Part shown: positions 22,800 to 32,822 of the stretch, piece by piece | Layout of the letters: each line of letters opens with the position of its first letter | How positions within the stretch are numbered: position 1 is the stretch's first letter | Assembly: GCF_949987535.1 (NCBI RefSeq) | Contig: NC_080078.1 | Span: 31,268,942-31,332,941 of the forward strand | Source of the DNA: Balaenoptera acutorostrata | Taxonomy: Eukaryota > Chordata > Mammalia > Artiodactyla > Balaenopteridae | Reading direction: 5' to 3' | DNA: 64,000 nucleotides | Made by a program: the position numbers and the translations under genes | The notes under the pieces: model-generated | The model's database searches: none | The model's input: only the letters and a program-made list of their open reading frames with translations | Told to the model about the DNA's origin: nothing

Positions 22800-23150
22800 G
22801 CCCAGGAGATGAACGCTGAGTGGAGATTTGCACACAGGAGGTTTACTGGGGAGTGCTCTCAGGTACACCTGGGAGGAAGAGGGAAGCTGAGTGGGCAGAT
22901 GAAGCAGTGAACAATGGTGCCGTTACAACAGAAGTCTCGGTTGATGTCACAGGGGGCGCTGTAGCTGTCCCAAATTGAAGCAAGGGAGACAGACTTTTGT
23001 ACCTCCACACTGGCCAGTCTTGGATGGAATCTTCCCCTGATGAGGGGGATAACCTTGGAGGAAGCAGTATGCTGTCTAGGGAGGGACTCAGCTGTGAGCT
23101 CTTGGTCTTGCAGGGGGTCAGGACAGCACACCACAGCATCCACTACACCA
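22800..23150. repeat. Possible ERVL-type LTR fragment
   Basis: 'gtggagatttgcacacaggaggtttactggggagtgctctcaggtacacctgggagg' resembles the start of an old LTR, and a related segment occurs in reverse near 42660-42800. Family is not assigned. A CTCF-like core ('agggggcgct', 22951-22960) lies inside. Confidence 0.35.
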
Positions 23151-23164
23151 TATGAAGAAGCTGG

Positions 23165-23640
23165 GATTTTATTCTCAGAGTGAAGAGAAGTTACTGACAT
23201 GTTTCAGGCAACGGAATGGAAAGATCTGATTTTTGTTGTTTAAGGACCACTCCAGCTGGGTGATGAAGTGATGTGGGCAAGGATGGCAGCAGGGAGACCA
23301 ATTAGGAGGCTATTGGAGATATCTTCGCCAGAAAGGATGGCGATGCGGTGGCAATGGATGGTTTGAAACAGCGGGACACGATGAACGACTGCCTGGGGGA
23401 GCGGGGAGGACTAAGGCTTGAGCATCTAGATGGATCACAAGATAATGGACCCTGGAGAAAGGTTGGATTTCAGGTGGGGGCTGTGTAATCCATCTGGAGC
23501 AGAGAGAGTCTGAGGTCCCTGGGCGATGCCCAAGAGAAAAAGTCGTGTAGTTTGAGTGTGGAGCTCAGGAGAAAAATCTGGGCTAGAGACAAAAAGAAAG
23601 GGAAAATCCTCAGCATAAGAATGACACTCGAGGCTATGGC
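23165..23640 (-). repeat. L2 LINE fragment (antisense)
   Basis: 'gggattttattctcagagtg', 'gaccactccagctgggtg', 'gcagcagggagaccaattaggaggctattggagatat' and later words follow the reverse complement of the L2 reverse transcriptase C-terminal region. Confidence 0.7.
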
Positions 23641-23838
23641 GTTAAATGAACCATCCTAGGAAAGATGTGTAGCTTGAAATGGAAAGGGAGTCCATGAGAG
23701 AAGCCTGGGGAAACTCATTTTTTAAGGAAAGAGCAGATGGGTGAAGGCCAGAAAAAAAGGCTAAGAAACAAACCAAGATGTCAGTCAAACACCAGGAGAA
23801 TATGGTAATAATATAGCTAAATTTAATTGAATACTCTT

Positions 23839-23886
23839 GCAAAGGTTATTTATTTTTGTATCGCAAAGGTTATTTATTTTTGTATC
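23839..23886 (+). repeat. Perfect 24-bp tandem duplication
   Basis: A 24-base unit beginning 'gcaaaggttatttattt' is present twice head to tail (23839-23862 and 23863-23886) without a mismatch. Confidence 0.97.
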
Positions 23887-23889
23887 TTT

Positions 23890-24630
23890 GATGATGGAAG
23901 AAACCAAGGCTTAAATGGGTGAAGTAATTTGTTCAGGATTGCCCACTCAACAGGAATAGAATAAGGGGTTAATCTCAGAGTATCTGCCTCTGTATCCAAT
24001 GTCCTGATATACTGCTGTAAAGATGACAAGACCATGGAGAGCTTTTCAGGAAGGAAGGAGTGGTCAAATCTGGTAAATATTGCAAAGAGGAGAAGCAAGA
24101 CGAAAAGTGACAGTGTCTGTGATCTCTTCAGCAAGGAAAGCACTGGTGGCTTGGTGAGGGCACTTCTAGTGGGATGAAGAACACAGAAGCTGGAGCGTAC
24201 TGAGCCGAGGAGGAATGATGAATTACTGTGAGCTTCCCTGGCCATGAAGTTCTGTTGTAGGTTCATCCACCTTACTAGGTTTCCCTGCCAAACTTTTGTT
24301 TTAGTTTTCTCTGTGCTTGGCTATCTTGTTGACTGGAAGTTCCATATGAAACCTATTGGTTCATTTAACACTATTGGGTGCCTGCAGAAAAGACAAGGAT
24401 GGACACAATTAGTCCAGGAGAGTGTAAATAATGAAAGAATGATAGGCAACACCTTTAACTCCACCAGCCTTAGGGTACAGTGGGGGACGGGTCCACAGTC
24501 CAATGGATTTCATGATAATCCTCAGGCTTCCTTTGTATTGCATTTACTGTAATATTGCTTTGGGTTTTTTGTTTTTTGGGTTTTTTTTTGAGTTTGGAGA
24601 AAATTCTTATTATTCTAACAATAGTAATAA
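23890..24630. other. Mostly unassigned; weak MIR/L2 traces
   Basis: 23890-23990 has MIR-like words ('ttcaggattgcccactcaac'); 24005-24225 has words of the antisense L2 type. The rest is anonymous. Confidence 0.35.
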
Positions 24631-24634
24631 CACA

Positions 24635-24785
24635 ATCATATTTATTGATTCAGGAAATATTTCTAGAAATCCAATTATATGCTAAGTGCTGGGGATACAG
24701 GTGAAATCAGACAGACCCTGTCCTGAAGGAGCTCACACTCCTGTTGAAGGAGGAAGGAAATAAGGAAATAAATGTGATACTAAGT
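24635..24785 (-). repeat. L2 3' end (antisense)
   Basis: 'tatatgctaagtgctggggatacaggtgaaatcagacagaccctgtcctgaaggagctcacactcc' is the standard reverse-complement L2 3' end. Confidence 0.7.
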
Positions 24786-25180
24786 GATAAGAAACAATGA
24801 AGGTGAACAAATTATGGGTTTTGTGGGGATCTCAACAAAGGGAGTGGAATCAACTTGATGTGGGCAGGGAGTTGCTATACACAGAAAGTTTATTGATTGA
24901 CACCAGCGGGGTCTTGAGTCACAAAGATCACGTGACACTCAGATGGACTTGGGGGAACATGTTGCATTTAGGAGCCGACGTAGTTCCACACGGCTGAACT
25001 GAGAATTTTGTAAGGAAACAGCAGGAGATGAGGGTGGGGAGAGAAGCACCTCCCCACAGGATATGGCACTTCACAGTTTGCAAAGGTCCTCCACCTCCAT
25101 TATGTAAATGATTCTCCAAGGCATAGACGAAGGAAACTTACATGGATTGAATTACCTAATACATGCCTGGCATTGGGTTG
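24786..25180. other. Unassigned non-coding sequence
   Basis: No gene or repeat recognised. Confidence 0.4.
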
Positions 25181-25184
25181 GAAT

Positions 25185-25370
25185 TTTTAAGTCGTCCTAC
25201 CTAAATCCCACCACATGCCTAAGATGTAGGTACTAGTGTTTCTGCTTAAAAATTAAAGAAAACTGACACCCAGAGAAGGTAATGATTTGTCCAAGGTCAG
25301 AACATGGAGATTTTAACCTAGGACCATCGGACTCCCATGTCTGTTCTCTTTTTATTACATGATCCTGTCT
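25185..25370 (+). repeat. MIR SINE
   Basis: 'aagatgtaggtactagtgtttctgcttaaaaattaaagaaaactgacacccagagaaggtaatgatttgtccaaggtc' has the MIR order. Confidence 0.65.
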
Positions 25371-25849
25371 TTTTCCTATGCTTAAATATTCTTAAGTACA
25401 GGAGGAGAAGCATACTATTATATACCTAAAAAGTGAAATGAATCATTTATGGAGCAATAGCTGACCTGTCCTTAGCACAGCATGATTTCAAAGCTATTTT
25501 CTTTAGGCACCTGGTCTAAGAAAAAAGAAATGTCTCTTCCATATAAATCTTTAACACCACTGAATGCAAATGGTCAGTGATGGGGTGGAGGTGGAGTCTG
25601 GGAGAAGACTAGATTTAAATCACTTCTTGATCCTTGAATCTGAAAGTACAGGCTTGTGATGTGGACTTTTAATAATATGGACAAATGCAGAATTTTCATT
25701 TTAATGGACTGATTTTTGAGGAATATTTCTAAACAGGTCTGTGACATTCAGTTTGCAGGAAGAGAAAGAGAAAGAGTGGGCAGAGGACGGGAATCCATTA
25801 AAATAATACAGTATTCCTGATATTATAACCAAGCCCGTGAGGAAGATTC
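25371..25849. other. Unassigned non-coding sequence
   Basis: AT-rich, with no recognisable gene or repeat. Confidence 0.4.
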
Positions 25850-26000
25850 ATCATCCATTCATTCTTCATCATTCATTCATCATCCCCTATAATATGTGGG
25901 TCCTCCTGGGTACCAGGCACCACTCAAAGCATGGAGGATCAATTGTCGGACAACACAGACAAAAGCCCTGCCCTCCAGAAGTTATATTCCAGTGGGAAAC
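25850..26000 (-). repeat. L2 3' end (antisense)
   Basis: Runs of 'attcattc', then 'tgggtaccaggcaccactcaaagc', 'gacaaaagccctgccctccagaagtt' match an antisense L2 3' end. Confidence 0.65.
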
Positions 26001-26239
26001 ACCATGGAATTTCTAAATGTTTTGCCATGAATGTAAACAGTAGAAATGAGATTTAATGACAATTCAGGTTTCTTATCTTGTTGCTAGCTAGTTGCCCTCT
26101 CATGCTAAGACTACTCAGCGTTTCTTTTTCTTCATCTACAAAGTGGGAGCATTGCAGTTCATCCTTTGTATTGCACTGAGTTGTCATGCAACTCATTCTG
26201 CTTGAAAACGCATAGACTGCATTACTCCTGAATATACCA

Positions 26240-26400
26240 AACAGGAGAAGGAGGAGGGGGCAGGGGAGGGAGAGAGAGAAGGGGAGAGGGATAGGAGAGG
26301 AAGAAGCAGCAGTCGCAACAGCAGTGGTAGTAGTCATAGAAAGAGTAGTAGTAGTAGTAGTAGCAACAGCAGCAGAAGTGGCAATAATAATAGTAAATGC
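26240..26400 (+). repeat. Purine-rich and (AGT)n/(AGC)n low complexity
   Basis: A G/A block (26240-26310) grades into AGC, AGT and AAT triplets (26305-26395). The minus-strand open frame reads as Thr/Ala/Val runs and is not a gene. Confidence 0.85.
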
Positions 26401-26414
26401 TCTCAAAGAAAGAA

Positions 26415-27527
26415 ATTTATCAATGGAACAGACTAGAGAGTCTAAAAATAGACCTACATATCTATGGTTGATTGATTTTTAATGAGCAGGCTGAGAAAAT
26501 TCAACAGAGAAAGGACAGCTTTGGAAAAACTAGATATCCATAGGAGGAGAAAAATGAACCTTAAATCTAAACTTACACCATAGACAAAAATTAACCCAGC
26601 ATCGGCCAGAGAGCCAAACTTTATAAAGGTTAAAACCATCAAAAATTTTGGAGGAAAAATAGGAAAAAGTCTTTTTGACTTTGGCATAAGCAAAGATTTT
26701 TTAGAAAAAATGCAAATGCACTATCAAAAAAGAAAAAAATGGATAAATTTGACTTCCTTAAAATTAAAAATATCTGCTCTTCAAAGACACTATTAAAGAA
26801 TTGAAGAAGAAAGCCACAGACTGGTAGAATACACTTGAAATACAAACATCGGACAAAGCACTTGTATCCAGAAATATATGAAGAACTCTTATAACTCAAT
26901 AATAAGCAAAGAAATGACCCAATTTTAAAAATAGGTAAAAGATGTGATCTGATATTTCCCAAAAGAAGACATATTAGTGACCAATATGCACACAAAAAGT
27001 GATCGATGTCACTGTCAGAGATGCAATGAGATATACTACACAGGTATTAGAAGATTTATATACTTCAAAAGACTAATTATTCCAATGGTGAAGAGGATGT
27101 GGAGTAACCCGAACTCTCACATATTTTCATACATAGTTAGTGGAAATATAAAATGACAAGACCACTTTGGAGAACAGTTTGACAATTTCTTATATAGTTG
27201 AAAATATACTTACTTACGACCCCATGATTTCATTCCTTACTTAAAAGAAGTCAAAACGTATGTTCACACAGACTTATAAATGGATGATCACAGGAGACTT
27301 ATTCATAATGTCTGCACATTGAAAACAACCCAAATGTCCATCAACAGGTGAATGGATAAACATATTATGGTACATCCATACAATGGACTAATACTCAGCA
27401 ATAAAAAAGGAACAAACTAGACACACAATAGGGATAAATCTCAAAAACTACACTGAGCCAAAGAAGTAGACAGAGAAGAGAACATACTCCGTGATTCATT
27501 TATCTGAAATTCTGGAATTCTCAACTA
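26415..27527 (+). mobile_element. Old L1 ORF2 3' part (sense)
   Basis: Words of L1 ORF2 run in order: 'caatggaacagactagagag', 'gaaaaactagatatccatagg', 'gacttccttaaaattaaaaat', 'atgaagaactcttataactcaataa', 'gtccatcaacaggtgaatggataaac' and 'acatccatacaatggactaatactcagc'. Frames are broken. The 3' UTR resumes at about 28838, after three later insertions. Confidence 0.82.
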
Positions 27528-28190
27528 TAGGGATCTTGCTCTCCTGGGGGACATTTGGAAATATCTGGGAAAATTTTTGGTTTGTAACAAGTTAGCGTAT
27601 GCTACTGGCATCTAGTGAGTAGAGGCTGGGAATGCTGCTAAACATCTTTTTTTTTTTTTTTAACATCTTTTTTGGAGTATAATTGCTTTACAATGTTGTG
27701 TTAGTTTCTGCTGTATAACAAAGTGAATCAGCTATATGTATACATATATCCCCATATCCCCTCCCTCTTGCGTCTCCCTCCCTCCCACCCTCCCTATCCC
27801 ACCCCTCTAGGTGGACACAAAGCACCGAGCTGATCTCCCTGTGCTATGTGGCTGCTTCCCACTAGCTATCTGTTTTACATTTGGTAGTGTATATATGTCC
27901 ATGCCACTCTCTCACTTCGTCCCAGCTTACCCTTCCCCCTCCCTGTGTCCTCAAGTCCATTCTCTATGTCTGCGTCTTTATTCCTGTCCTGCCCCTAGGT
28001 TCTTCAGAACCTTTTTCTTTTTTAGAGTCCATGTATATGTGTTAGCATGAAGTATCTGTTTTTCTCTTTCTGACTTACTTCACTCTGTATGACAGACTCT
28101 AGGTCCTAAAATGCACAATTCAGCCTCCCACAGCAAAGAATTATCTGATCCAAAACGTCCACAGTGCTGAGGTCAAGAGCCCCAGGTTAA
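27527..28190 (+). mobile_element. MER5A-type hAT MITE, split by an L1
   Basis: The left part (27527-27646) reads 'tctcaactatagggatcttg', 'ggacatttggaaatatctgg', 'gctactggcatctagtgagtagaggctgggaatgctgctaaacatc'. The right part (28113-28190) reads 'aaatgcacaattcagcctcccacagcaaagaattatctgatccaaaacgtcc'. The two halves join as one MER5A. The break between them is filled by an antisense L1 3' end. Confidence 0.85.
27643..28112 (-). mobile_element. Antisense L1 3' end inside MER5A
   Basis: It begins with a T tract, then 'ttggagtataattgctttac', 'ctgctgtataacaaagtgaatcagctat', C-rich words, 'gagctgatctccctgtgctat' and ends 'ttcactctgtatgacagac'. 'AACATCTTTTTT'-like words occur twice around the tract. 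No target duplication is clear on the right side. Confidence 0.88.
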
Positions 28191-28194
28191 TAAT

Positions 28195-28698
28195 TCGAAA
28201 AGATACATGCACCCCAATGTTCATTGCAGCACTATTTACAATAGCCAAGAAAAGGAAGCAACCTAAGTGTTCATCGACAGATGAATGGATAAAGAAGATG
28301 TGGTACATATATACAACAGAATATTACTCAACCACAATAAGGAATGAAATAATGCCATTTGCAGTATGAGATTATCATACTGAGTGAAGTAGGCCAGACA
28401 GAGAAAGACAAATACCATATGATATCGCTTATACATGGAATCTAAAAAACTGATACAAACGAACTTATTTACAAAACAGAAATAGACTCACAGACATAGA
28501 AGACAAACTTATGGTTAGCAAAGGGGAAAGGAGGGGATAAATTAGGAGTTTGAGATTGACATATACACACTACTATATATAAAATAGATAACTAACAAGA
28601 GCCTACTGTATAGCACAGAGAACTATATTCAATATCTTGTAATAGTCTACAAAGGAAAAGCATCTAAAAAAGAATATATATATACATATATATGTATA

Positions 28699-28757
<59 letters not shown>

Positions 28758-28835
28758 ATCATTTTGCTGTACACCTGAAACTAACATAATATTAAAAATC
28801 AACTATACTTCAATTAAAAATTTTTTTTAAATAAA
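28195..28835 (+). mobile_element. Sense L1 3' end with long (TA)n
   Basis: 'gatacatgcaccccaatgttcattgcagcac' through 'tacagaa', 'gccagacagagaaagac', 'catggaatctaaaaaactg', 'cctactgtatagcacagag', a (TA)n run at about 28715-28755 and 'tgctgtacacctgaaactaac' with an A-rich end. It holds the end of ORF2 and the 3' UTR of an L1 of the cetartiodactyl type. Frames are not intact. Confidence 0.9.
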
Positions 28836-28837
28836 GA

Positions 28838-29000
28838 AAATAGATTGGTGATTGCTCCTGGCTAGGGGTGGAAAAGTGAAGCTTGACCGCAAAGGAGCAC
28901 GAGCGTGAAGAAAATGTTTTATATCTTGATTGTGGTAAAAAGAAGCATTTTATTTGATGCAAATTATACCGCCATAAAATTGATTTAAAAAAATAGTAAA
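28838..29000 (+). mobile_element. 3' UTR of the old L1 (continuation)
   Basis: 'gaaaatagattggtgattgctcctggctaggggtgg', 'atcttgattgtggtaaaaag' and 'aattataccgccataaaattg' fit an old L1ME-type 3' end. It continues the element broken at 27527. Confidence 0.65.
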
Positions 29001-29870
29001 TGCTCATCTTAAATGTCACTGCCTTAAACCCTCACTTTAGACTTGGTTCCCTTTTGTGCAATCTCAGAGCACCATGAACATTTCCTCGTAATTACATTTA
29101 TTCAGGAAATCATTTGTTGAAAGACTGTCTCCCCTGCTAGACTTTGCAGGTCAGGACATGCCTGTGTCGACAGTGCCAAGAAGAGGACCTGGCACAATGC
29201 GGGGTTTCGACACATGTTTTTTTTCGTGAACAAACAAGTGAATAATTCCCATCATTTTTATTGTAAAGTCATTTGCCCTACAGGGATCTCGGATCCCTGA
29301 TATTAGCACCCTATTCTGTTGAAATTTTGTTTTGTTTATTAAAATTGCTGCTCTGCTCTCTTGAATCTAGCTCATTTAAATCTGACTTCCCTTCCACTGC
29401 CCCCAAACTCATGTGGGACAGAACTTAATGAACGCAGTTGACTTTAGTAAGCGCGGTTCCAAGGTCATTGATCTCTCTACTCCATCCGGGCGGCCGTGTT
29501 ATGAAGGGGGGAGGGGCACCGGTGTGCTGTAACAGTGATTAGTACTATTATTACCATTTGAAACAGAAGCCACCTAAAGCAGTTTCTGGAGACCTAGAAT
29601 GTGTCTGGGTCTGATTCTCGCTTTTAAATTTTATTCTGGAGTCTCCTAGATCCAATTGCCCTGAGACAGTAGAAGGACCCTTGTGAAACAGCGTCAGCCC
29701 TGAGGCATCTCATGACTGACAGCTCTTTGCAGATAAGGACCAGCAGCCATCTGCCAGGTGGCCCTGGGGGCTCCTGACAAGAGAAGAGGGAGCGGGAATT
29801 GAAAATAGCTGAGTTTACACAAACACACACATTCTTACCAACCCCCGCCTAGCATGCCAAGATGTCGAGC
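29001..29870. other. Unassigned non-coding sequence
   Basis: About 870 bp without a recognisable gene or repeat. Confidence 0.45.
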
Positions 29871-29875
29871 TGGAA

Positions 29876-29907
29876 AGACCCAATCTTTTCAGATTGGGTC
29901 TGAAAAG
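29876..29907 (+). other. Two overlapping perfect hairpins
   Basis: Arms AGACCCAATCT (29876-29886) and AGATTGGGTCT (29891-29901) form an 11-bp stem with a 4-nt loop. Arms CTTTTCAGA (29885-29893) and TCTGAAAAG (29899-29907) form a 9-bp stem with a 5-nt loop. The two structures share bases and exclude each other. Confidence 0.85.
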
Positions 29908-30500
29908 GGTATTTCAGAAATAATTGCACTGGAGCAGGCCCGTTGGGTCCATGCCCCTTAAAATCAACCTCACCCCCCATCACATATCCTTATCCATAAA
30001 CAATAGATGGGGAGCTCAATAGAAACCCAGTCTGTTGATACTGATGCTTTGCTCCCCTTGACAGGACTCTCCAATCCCTGGTGGGATTGTCCTTTCCCTG
30101 GAAAGTGACTCTCAAGCCTGGAATTTCTGGGAAACAGCAGGAAGATGGGCAGAGCTTCCTCCAGTCAGGCTCTGCTTCAGAGCACTCAAACCCAGGACCC
30201 TGCTCCAGTGCCCCTGGGCCCCCACTGAGGTGCCCACTGCGAAGGGGTCATGCCCTGTATTTAACAGATGCTGTCTTCACGCTGCCGCCAGGACCAGCCC
30301 AGGCCTCCTGGGCTCTTCAGACACATTGAGAACACAGACCAGTCAACTTCGTATCTTCTGCAGATTTATTGACCTTCAGTACTTCCCAAAACCATGGAGG
30401 CAGGCAGCGCTCCTTCTCCAGCGAGACCAAGAGAATCAGGAATATAATACCAATTGTGTATTTAATGCTGCAAGCAGTTTTCTAAGCATTTAATAAGCTT
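29908..30500. other. Unassigned non-coding sequence
   Basis: Moderately GC-rich around 30060-30320. No gene or repeat recognised. Confidence 0.4.
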
Positions 30501-30504
30501 TGCC

Positions 30505-30650
30505 TTTCATTTAAATTCACAAAAGCCCTGCAAGTTATATATTTATTGTTGTTGTTATTGTTGTCATTTTACAAGCAGGGAGACTAAGGTTCAGAGCAGT
30601 TAATGAACTTGCCCTTCCATTGCCAGGTAAATGACAAAGCTTTATTGGAG
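30505..30650 (+). repeat. MIR SINE
   Basis: 'ttgtcattttacaagcagggagactaaggttcagagcagttaatgaacttgcc' is the MIR 3' half. Confidence 0.72.
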
Positions 30651-30694
30651 CATGTATCTGTCTTGACTCCAAAACCTGAGCCCTTAAATGTATC

Positions 30695-30940
30695 AAAAAT
30701 AACAATAGCTGACATCGAGTGATCACTTTACCATATGCCAAGTGCTAAGCTAAGCATTTAACATGGCTTTCTCACTTCTTTCTTGCCATTACCCCGGGAT
30801 GTATGTACCTTTATATCCACTTTAGAGATGAGGGCACTTAGGCCCACGGCAGCTAAACATATGGCCCAAGGTTTCATGGCTGGTAAGTGGAGAAGAAAGT
30901 TTTCAGACGCCCAGAGTCTAAGCTCTTAACCACGGCCCTA
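30695..30940 (+). repeat. MIR SINE
   Basis: 'accatatgccaagtgctaagctaagc', 'actttagagatgagggcacttaggcccacggc' and 'catggctggtaagtgg' give a nearly complete sense MIR, tandem to the previous one. Confidence 0.78.
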
Positions 30941-31127
30941 TGGAGACTTCTACGAAGTTTTCATAGAGAACTCTGGTCTACTGAAGTGTCTCAGAATGTC
31001 TCCCCATGCAGTCCAATTCCTGTCACCAAAAAGCTTACATCCAATAAAAATATCAAGTCAAAAGAAAGAGAGAGAGAAAGAATCTGATACTTGTATCCTC
31101 AAGGATATAATTCAACCAGATGTATAT

Positions 31128-31272
31128 GATGTGTATGATTCCTGATACTGAGGTGCATTTCTGATACCCCAGCCTAGGAAGTCATGGTTCTTGGAGCTGA
31201 AGAGAATTGACCAGGTGGCCAGGTGAATGGGCATTGGGACGGGAGTTCCAGTGGTCCTGACCAGTGGCCTCT
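31128..31272 (+). repeat. Inverted repeat, left arm (145 bp)
   Basis: It pairs with 31877-32021 over the same length with no gap. I count 11 mismatches, which is about 92% identity. The arm starts 'gatgtgtatgattcctg' and ends 'gaccagtggcctct'. The two arms are separated by 604 bp of unrelated sequence. Confidence 0.95.
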
Positions 31273-31876
31273 TAAAACGTCTTTCTCTTAAAACCTTTCA
31301 CATATATTGAAACAACCTCCGATGGAGGCAAGTCCCAACAGCCCCAGCTATTGCCATACATCTGTCTCCCAACTGTGAGTCTCAAGGATGCTTGCCTTCT
31401 CCTCCAGCATCCTCCATCAGAATCCCAAGTTCCTCAGGATTTATATAACACTCAAAAAGCAATGAACCTCTCCTCTTTTCCCTACCTGTTACCCCATCAC
31501 AGGTTCTAGAGCCAGTTCTAACTGAAAGAGGACACCACGTATCTCCAGCCCTTGTTCTGGATGAGTAGAAGTCAACTGGAGAGACAGCAGGGAGGTGAAG
31601 AAGGAAGGACCAGTATGTGCAAAGCCCTGATGCCTGGAACCACTAAGACACTGGCATGACAGAAGTGTGGAAGTGGGCTGGGAGTGTCTTGCCATTCCTT
31701 TGTGAAAGTGCAGACTGCAGTGTGGTTGTCCCTGATGCCATTGCTCTTGACTAGGAACAGATTTTGCATTACTCACTCCGTCCATGCCTGGGCAGCTCTC
31801 CTAGCTAGCACCCGGCAGGAGTGACTGTCATGACTGTTTCCAGGGCGCCTGATTCAGCTCGAACTCTATACTCACC
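31273..31876. other. Spacer of the inverted repeat
   Basis: 604 bp between the two arms. Part of it (near 31605-31640) has weak L2-like words ('tatgtgcaaagccctgatgcctgg'). No gene is recognised; the minus-strand open frames are without motifs. Confidence 0.45.
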
Positions 31877-32021
31877 AGAGGCCACTGGTCAGGACCACTG
31901 GAACTCCTGTCCCAATGCGTACTCACCTGGTGACCTGATCAATTCTTTTCAACTCCAAGAACCATGACTTCCTAGGCTGGGGTATCAGAAATGCACCACA
32001 GTATCAGGAACCATACACATC
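31877..32021 (-). repeat. Inverted repeat, right arm (145 bp)
   Basis: Reverse complement of the left arm at 31128-31272. Similarity appears to continue a little outward, since 'ttcaac' lies beyond both outer ends with a small length difference. Confidence 0.95.
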
Positions 32022-32039
32022 TTGTTGAAGTTGTGCCTC

Positions 32040-32125
32040 GTTCCCTTGCCAGCTGTGTGACCTAGGAAAAGCCACTGTCCCTCTCCAAAATCCAGTCTCC
32101 TTACAATGAATGAGGGATTATATTG
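32040..32125 (+). repeat. MIR SINE core
   Basis: 'cagctgtgtgacctaggaaaagccactgtccctctcc' is a short MIR core. Confidence 0.65.
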
Positions 32126-32128
32126 GGT

Positions 32129-32166
32129 TGGCCAAAATGTTCATTTGGGTTTTTCTGAACAAATGG
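32129..32166 (+). mobile_element. Mariner-type terminal fragment
   Basis: 'ttgggttggccaaaatgttc' followed by 'tttgggtttttc' closely matches the terminal inverted repeat of the mariner elements common in cetartiodactyl genomes. The opposite terminus is not found nearby, so this is a one-ended remnant. Confidence 0.7.
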
Positions 32167-32261
32167 AATGGAATGTTTACATGGAATGTTGCGAAGATTC
32201 AGGTAGCCCAAGTACCTGGTGCAAGAAGATGCCAAATATATGGTACTTAAGACCTCTCCTA

Positions 32262-32502
32262 GAGAGTCTGGGATTGACATATACACACTCTTATATTTAA
32301 AATAGATAACCAACAGGGACCTACTGTATAGCACAGGGAACTCTGCTCAATATTCCGTAATAACCTAAATGGGAAAAGAATTTGAAAAAAAAATAGATAA
32401 TATGTATGTATATAACTGAATCACTTTGCTGTACACCTGAAACTAACACAACATTGTAAATCAACTACCATCCAATACAAAATAAAATTTTTTAAAAAAG
32501 AA
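32262..32502 (+). mobile_element. L1 3' end (sense, 5'-truncated)
   Basis: 'gggattgacatatacacac', 'ccaacagggacctactgtatagcac', 'aacctaaatgggaaaagaa', 'tttgctgtacacctgaaactaac' and an A-rich end. No secure target duplication was found. Confidence 0.9.
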
Positions 32503-32619
32503 AGAAAAAAAAATGACCTACCCTGGATGACCCAGTGCACGGAGGGAGTGAGATAGAGATTTAGACTTTCTGAGGCTCGGGGCAATCTCCTCTTAGAAGG
32601 GGACACAGAGGCTTTAAAT

Positions 32620-32822
32620 CCCTTTTTAGACTTTTTTTGAACTTTGATTTTTTTTTAATATTGTTATTTATTTATTTATGTATTTATTTGGCTGCACCAG
32701 GTCTTAGTTGCAGCATGCAGGATCTAGTTCCCTGACCAGGGATTGAACCTGGGCCCCATGCATTGGGAGCTCAGAGTCTTAACCCCTGGACCACCAGGGA
32801 AGTCCCCCTTTTTAGACTTTTT
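32620..32822 (-). mobile_element. Short tRNA-derived SINE (antisense), 17-bp target duplication
   Basis: The insert (32637-32805) reads on the minus strand from 'ggacttccctggtggtccag' through a B-box-like 'ggttcaatccc' and ends in an AAATA-rich tail. It is only about 170 bp, a tRNA-like head with a short body. Copies of CCCTTTTTAGACTTTTT lie at 32620-32636 and 32806-32822. Confidence 0.93.

Noticed and set aside
32262..32502. Target duplication around this L1 tail
   Set aside because: Only a 5-base word (GACCT) matches on both sides, which is too short to rely on.
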